A stretch of DNA of 64,000 nucleotides from Sequoia sempervirens (lineage: Eukaryota > Streptophyta > Pinopsida > Cupressales > Cupressaceae): contig VDFB02321300.1 of the NCBI GenBank assembly GCA_007258455.2, forward strand, positions 186,001 to 250,000, given 5' to 3'. The translations under genes were made by a program, and so were the position numbers. A model generated the notes under the pieces. It saw nothing but the letters and a program-made list of their open reading frames with translations. It had not been told where the DNA came from and ran no database searches. Shown one piece after another: positions 59,690 through 64,000 of this stretch; position 1 is the stretch's first letter, and the number at the start of each line of letters is the position of its first letter.

Positions 59690-60480
59690 TGTGATGTTGG
59701 GAAAATTTTTAAGGAAACTTGCAACCATCTAATGACAATTTCCATATAACTTGAAAAATAGAAATCTATGCAAATAAGTACTCAAAATTCATATGCAAGA
59801 GAATAGACAACATACCCATCAAAGATGACATAAGATATACCCTAGGAAAACCCTTAAGAGGGAAAAACCCAACCTCCAAAAGCATCCATCACTCATGTAT
59901 TATTCAGCAATAAATATTACAATACATCTTCAGAGCTCTCCATGAACACCATTGAATTACCAAGCCCTCAATAAGCACTCCATGTAAACAAGCACGTAAC
60001 GACACATCCCATGCCATGCTTCAACCCTCACAAATTCTAACAAGAGCTAACCTACCAACTAACCAACCTTAAACAACTACCCACATGGTTGCTAAATTTA
60101 TAGAAGCAAACTCCCACAAAACCACCAAGTGGTATTACATAAAACCATGTAACTAAAACCATGAGATTACAAAACCATGTCCCCAAATTTAATATTGGGT
60201 GCTTTATTTAAATTACTTTCCCCAATATTAAATAAATACATTTTACAACTCAACTTATGTCCCAATGTTACATACAACATAAAGTGGCCCCAAGAATATT
60301 AACTCCTAGTGATGCACCTACTTCTAGATTCTCTAGGTGCACCACACACATAATAATAAATAATTACATTATAAACATTATGCAAGGTGTACAACACCTA
60401 ATTCCTAAAATTCTCCCACTTGTTGTATACATTGCATAAGGGGGAACAAGTAACCTCAAAACATGAATCAAGGGAACAAT
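59690..60480. repeat. Dispersed repeat related to 2155-2995
   Basis: See the entry at 2155. The right end contains 'aaaattctcccacttgt'. Reversed, this resembles a copia polypurine tract followed by an LTR start, so an LTR on the minus strand with its interior to the right is possible. Confidence 0.5.
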
Positions 60481-63400
60481 CCATATAGCCACATATACCA
60501 TCAAGGAATCAAAGTGCTCCATGTGCTCCATCAAGATACATGTAACAAGGAACAAAGTGACCACCATCCCAAGCATGAATGATCTCATCCTCCATCATGC
60601 CAATGCACAAATATAATAATCCATCCAAAGAGAATCCACACAATCTATCACAACGAAGCATAAGTCTTTCCTCAACTGATAGCCCAAACACAAACACTCA
60701 ATCCAAAGGTATCAATATGAACCAGTAGTTGTCAAAATACGCTAACCCATAGCTGAAATAACACCCACAACAAGTTCCAACACATCCAACTATCCATACC
60801 TCCAAGGTATACAAAACATAGTAAACTCATGCCATCAACATATACACCCATAAACTGCTACCACAAACTCCATGTGGAAACCTGTCAAAGAATGACATAC
60901 ACATCCAAGAGCTCCCACTGCATGGGTAATGCAAATATGAAAATGATCAAGACATACCAATTCTACCAATGGCAACACATAGAAAGTGTAAACAACATCG
61001 TGTAGTACCAAGGAACATCCACAATGATATGCAAAACCTATAATTACAACTCTCACTACAAATCTCCATAGCTCTCGCATGTTCTCCACACCCAACAAAG
61101 GAAAGAGATAAAGGAACCTTCATGCATCACCAAAAAATAAATTGAAAACACATGACCACAACCTAATGATCACAATAGCTCCAACCAAACCTCAAACCAA
61201 TGTAATATGAAACCAAACATCTAGGAAGATAACCAAGACCAAAGAGAGAAACACTACACATCATATACCTGTAGAAATTCCTCCTACATACACCTCTAAA
61301 TGCCAACTATGTTAAGTATGATATCCCCCACAACACCCCAAAATAAAATCCATAACAACACCCAAACCGTTCAATCGCCAAGATCAAACATAACATATGT
61401 ATCATGTAACTAACATGGATGTTACAGACCTCTCAAACCAAGAAGATCAAACTCAATATACATTCCTATATCAGGAAATCAACCCAAATACATCTCCTAA
61501 AATCAACATCAATGAATGTACTCATAATGCATAAGGAGATAAACATGTCGACACTCCTCAAATGAACCCTCTAGAACCAAATATCCATAGTTCAAGATCC
61601 ATATGCATGAGAAGATAAAGCATAAACATAATGCTCCTGAAAGAAATAATGGGTAATACCTCTCAAATAAACTGTCGAGTAAACCAAGCGTGGGGAATGA
61701 GAATGCTCCTCCAAGATATCCAAGTCATCATGAATCATACAAGAACACTCTCCTCATGGTCCATGTTGGATGTGCATCCAACCAAGGTGTAGGATCCTCG
61801 AAATTCTTGTTGAAATCTCATCAAGAGTATTTGTCTCAACACATGTCTCTAACCACAAGAGAACTCTAGCCTCACCTAAGTATCCAAGTATCCATGAGCA
61901 CTTGTAGTCAATCAATACAAGCCAAACTCCAAATGCAACATAGCACCATCATGAAGTAATCAAGCAAATGATCATGTACTCAATACAAATAGAGCCACAC
62001 AAGATCAATGTCAAAGCTCCAATCATGAATCAGGAACATAAACATGACAAAATGTTCTAACCATCTCCTCCTAGGATATCATATACAATAATGCATACAT
62101 ATTGGTCTCAAGAGAGCATGTATCATGTCAAAACTCTAAATGTGTAATCAAGAGTATAACATGACATATGTTCACCAAATCACACTCTAAACAAAGAATC
62201 AACATCTCTAATCAACATGAAAATAACCAGAACCTGTCAATGAAACCCAAGATGTCAAAGTGCCCTCACCACATAAAAACATGATCCAAGAGTCCATCCA
62301 TGACAAAAACAAAAACTGCAGAATACCATCCACCATCAAATGGAGAAACCACATCACTACCAACAAATCTCACTAAACTGTGATACTGAGTTATACATGG
62401 CATTGTGACAATAATATCCTCCATGAAGATCATCCAGGTCTACACACACAACTGAAATCAAAATCTTCAATCCAAGAAGATACAACCACCAACAAACCAT
62501 TAGGAATATATCCAACACCACCAATCCATCACTTTCAAAAGTTCCCACTGAAAAGTGTAACCAAGCTATCCTTGACATCATGATAAACCACATGCTACAA
62601 GTCCCAAAAACAACTATCCAAGTACTATAAGCATCATCCGTCCTCTCATCTCAAAGCACATGTACCAATGTACAAATGACCACAAACAAGGCCAACTAAC
62701 AAAGTCTGCAACAACAATGAATCAAACTTGGTGGATATAAAAATTCCACATCCAAGTCATCCCACTATATTCAATAGGTTATGCATAACTACCAATCACT
62801 TAACTCATAGATCCAATCACGAAAACATGCAAACTCATCATCACATCAGTAAACTGCAAATTGAGATATCAAGAGAATAATCCTATAGACCAAATGACTC
62901 AAACACGAAAGCAACCTCAAATTTGATTTTCCAAACATGTCCACATCCAAGTACCATAGTCAAGGAACTAAACAAGCATCTAGGAGATAAGAAACAACCT
63001 CCTAAAACCAAACCAAATCACCACCAAAACACCATAAACCTGATTATGTTGTGTCAATGCAAAAGTGTACCTACATAATCATGACACCATAAACAACACC
63101 AATGTTGTACCTGCACTCAACTATCACCCACACAAGACTCCATGTCTTAAACCATGTCAACCCATGTCCTCAAAATTGAAGACAACCTATGTGCCTGTCA
63201 CCATCAAAATCCCTCTAAAAACCACATGTAAACTTGTACCAAGAAGCACCAAATTGATAATCAACTGTACCATCATGAAAAACACATGAAAACATGTACT
63301 CCCTCAAGGTTTTTCCTCTTGACTCATCTAGATTTTTATACAGTCACACCCCAAATCTCAAGCACCCACAAGTGTTCAAAAAATTACACAACTCTCTCTA

Positions 63401-63700
63401 CTTATCAAACTGAGAATATAAGAACACCACTATACATTACACTAAACATGCTCTACAATGCCTATTCGAAATTGAAAAATTGATTTTGTATGCAAAAGCT
63501 ATGCTCAAAACAATGTAGTTGATAAAATTTGTTTTTCAAGCTCTAAAAACATGTCAAAATAAAAAACCAAACCTATGTCATAGCATAGTGCTCAAAGAGA
63601 GCTTTCCATCCACTATAAGAAGTTGAAAATTGGACTATCTAGGCAAAAGTTATGCCTCCTAGAAGAAAAATGCCCAATTCTGGTATATAGAGGTGCATTG
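60481..63700. other. Strongly A+C-rich stretch on the plus strand, probable non-coding retroelement interior
   Basis: For about 3.2 kb the plus strand is rich in A and C and poor in G and T, with phrases such as 'ccaaaccaaatcaccaccaa'. No open frame exceeds 90 codons and no gag or pol motif was recognised. Its position next to the LTR-like repeat at 59690-60480 suggests the 3' interior of a non-autonomous minus-strand element. Confidence 0.4.
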
Positions 63701-64000
63701 GTGGCTCCAAGGTGGCCCTCTAGTGGTTGGCCGATGGCACCACCACTTGGGCAGTGGCGGATTTGAAAAAGGTATTTAAAATAGTTTAATTTTTCAATTT
63801 AAAAAAATTCTTTGTCCCCCATGCCACTAGATCTGATCAGTTTATATATATTGGTTTAATTTTTGCACTTTTTAAAAATTACTTGCAAGATTTTAAATTT
63901 TAAATTTTAAATTTTATTTAATAGAAGAAAAAGGCAGTTGAATTTTTTTAAGGCTCGTGGGCCTTGAGGGTTGGGCCCCATGGGATTGACAACCCTTGTC
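63701..64000. other. Window end, nothing recognised
   Basis: A short GC-rich patch (63700-63770, 'tggccgatggcaccacc') is followed by AT-rich sequence. Confidence 0.4.

Noticed and set aside
1..64000. CRISPR arrays, bacterial operons, rRNA or intact tRNA genes
   Set aside because: None seen; spaced repeats here are minisatellites, LTRs or hairpin arrays in plant nuclear DNA.

Overview
This window looks like intergenic DNA from a very large, AT-rich plant genome. Genes are few and short, and old transposable elements of many classes lie nested in long non-coding stretches. The make-up (a roughly 10 kb Ty3-type LTR element, LINE and SINE relics, MITEs, long decayed repeats) would suit a gymnosperm, but that assignment is an inference. 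No bacterial-type operon, CRISPR array, tRNA or rRNA gene was seen.

Only three loci look like real host genes. The first (8259-8639, +) encodes a 126-residue protein. The second (12828-13679, -) is a two-exon SAM-dependent methyltransferase of the plant embryo-abundant / trans-aconitate-methyltransferase-like family, with an 81 bp GT-AG intron; it is a GC-rich island. The third encodes a 113-residue protein and appears twice (35648-35989 and 55612-55953, both -). The first and third share a motif pattern (R-x-x-F-L-x-S-Y-P-L, a basic/leucine helix, then a V-G-(S/T)-x-x-x-x-S-F region) and look like distant members of one small plant protein family.

The dominant structure is a 20-22 kb direct duplication on either side of a 100-N gap (37242-37341). 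Copy 1 is 14333-36586 and copy 2 is 37342-56898. Both contain the same old Ty3 (Tat-like) gag-protease LTR element with the same ATACC target duplication, the same decayed reading frame that it interrupts, a solo-LTR-like block, a LINE relic and the small gene. Copy 1 alone carries a nested 2.7 kb non-coding LTR element (21601-24319) and a 373 bp MITE (34217-34589), and ends in a second element of the same terminus family (36587 to the gap). Copy 2 alone carries a SINE (56511-56702). The left part of the duplication is almost identical between copies; the right part differs by several percent. The geometry (end of one contig repeated at the start of the next) strongly suggests two haplotypes scaffolded in series, although a true tandem duplication is not excluded.

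Layout: 1-8200, repeats and an unusual ~50 bp-periodic array of AT hairpins; 8.2-9.1 kb, the small-protein gene with a minisatellite behind it; 9.1-12.8 kb, featureless; 12.8-13.7 kb, the methyltransferase; 14-37 kb, duplication copy 1; gap; 37-57 kb, duplication copy 2; 57-64 kb, a minus-strand copia-type LTR, a TA/CA microsatellite, and a long A+C-rich stretch beginning with a dispersed repeat also found at 2.2-3.0 kb.
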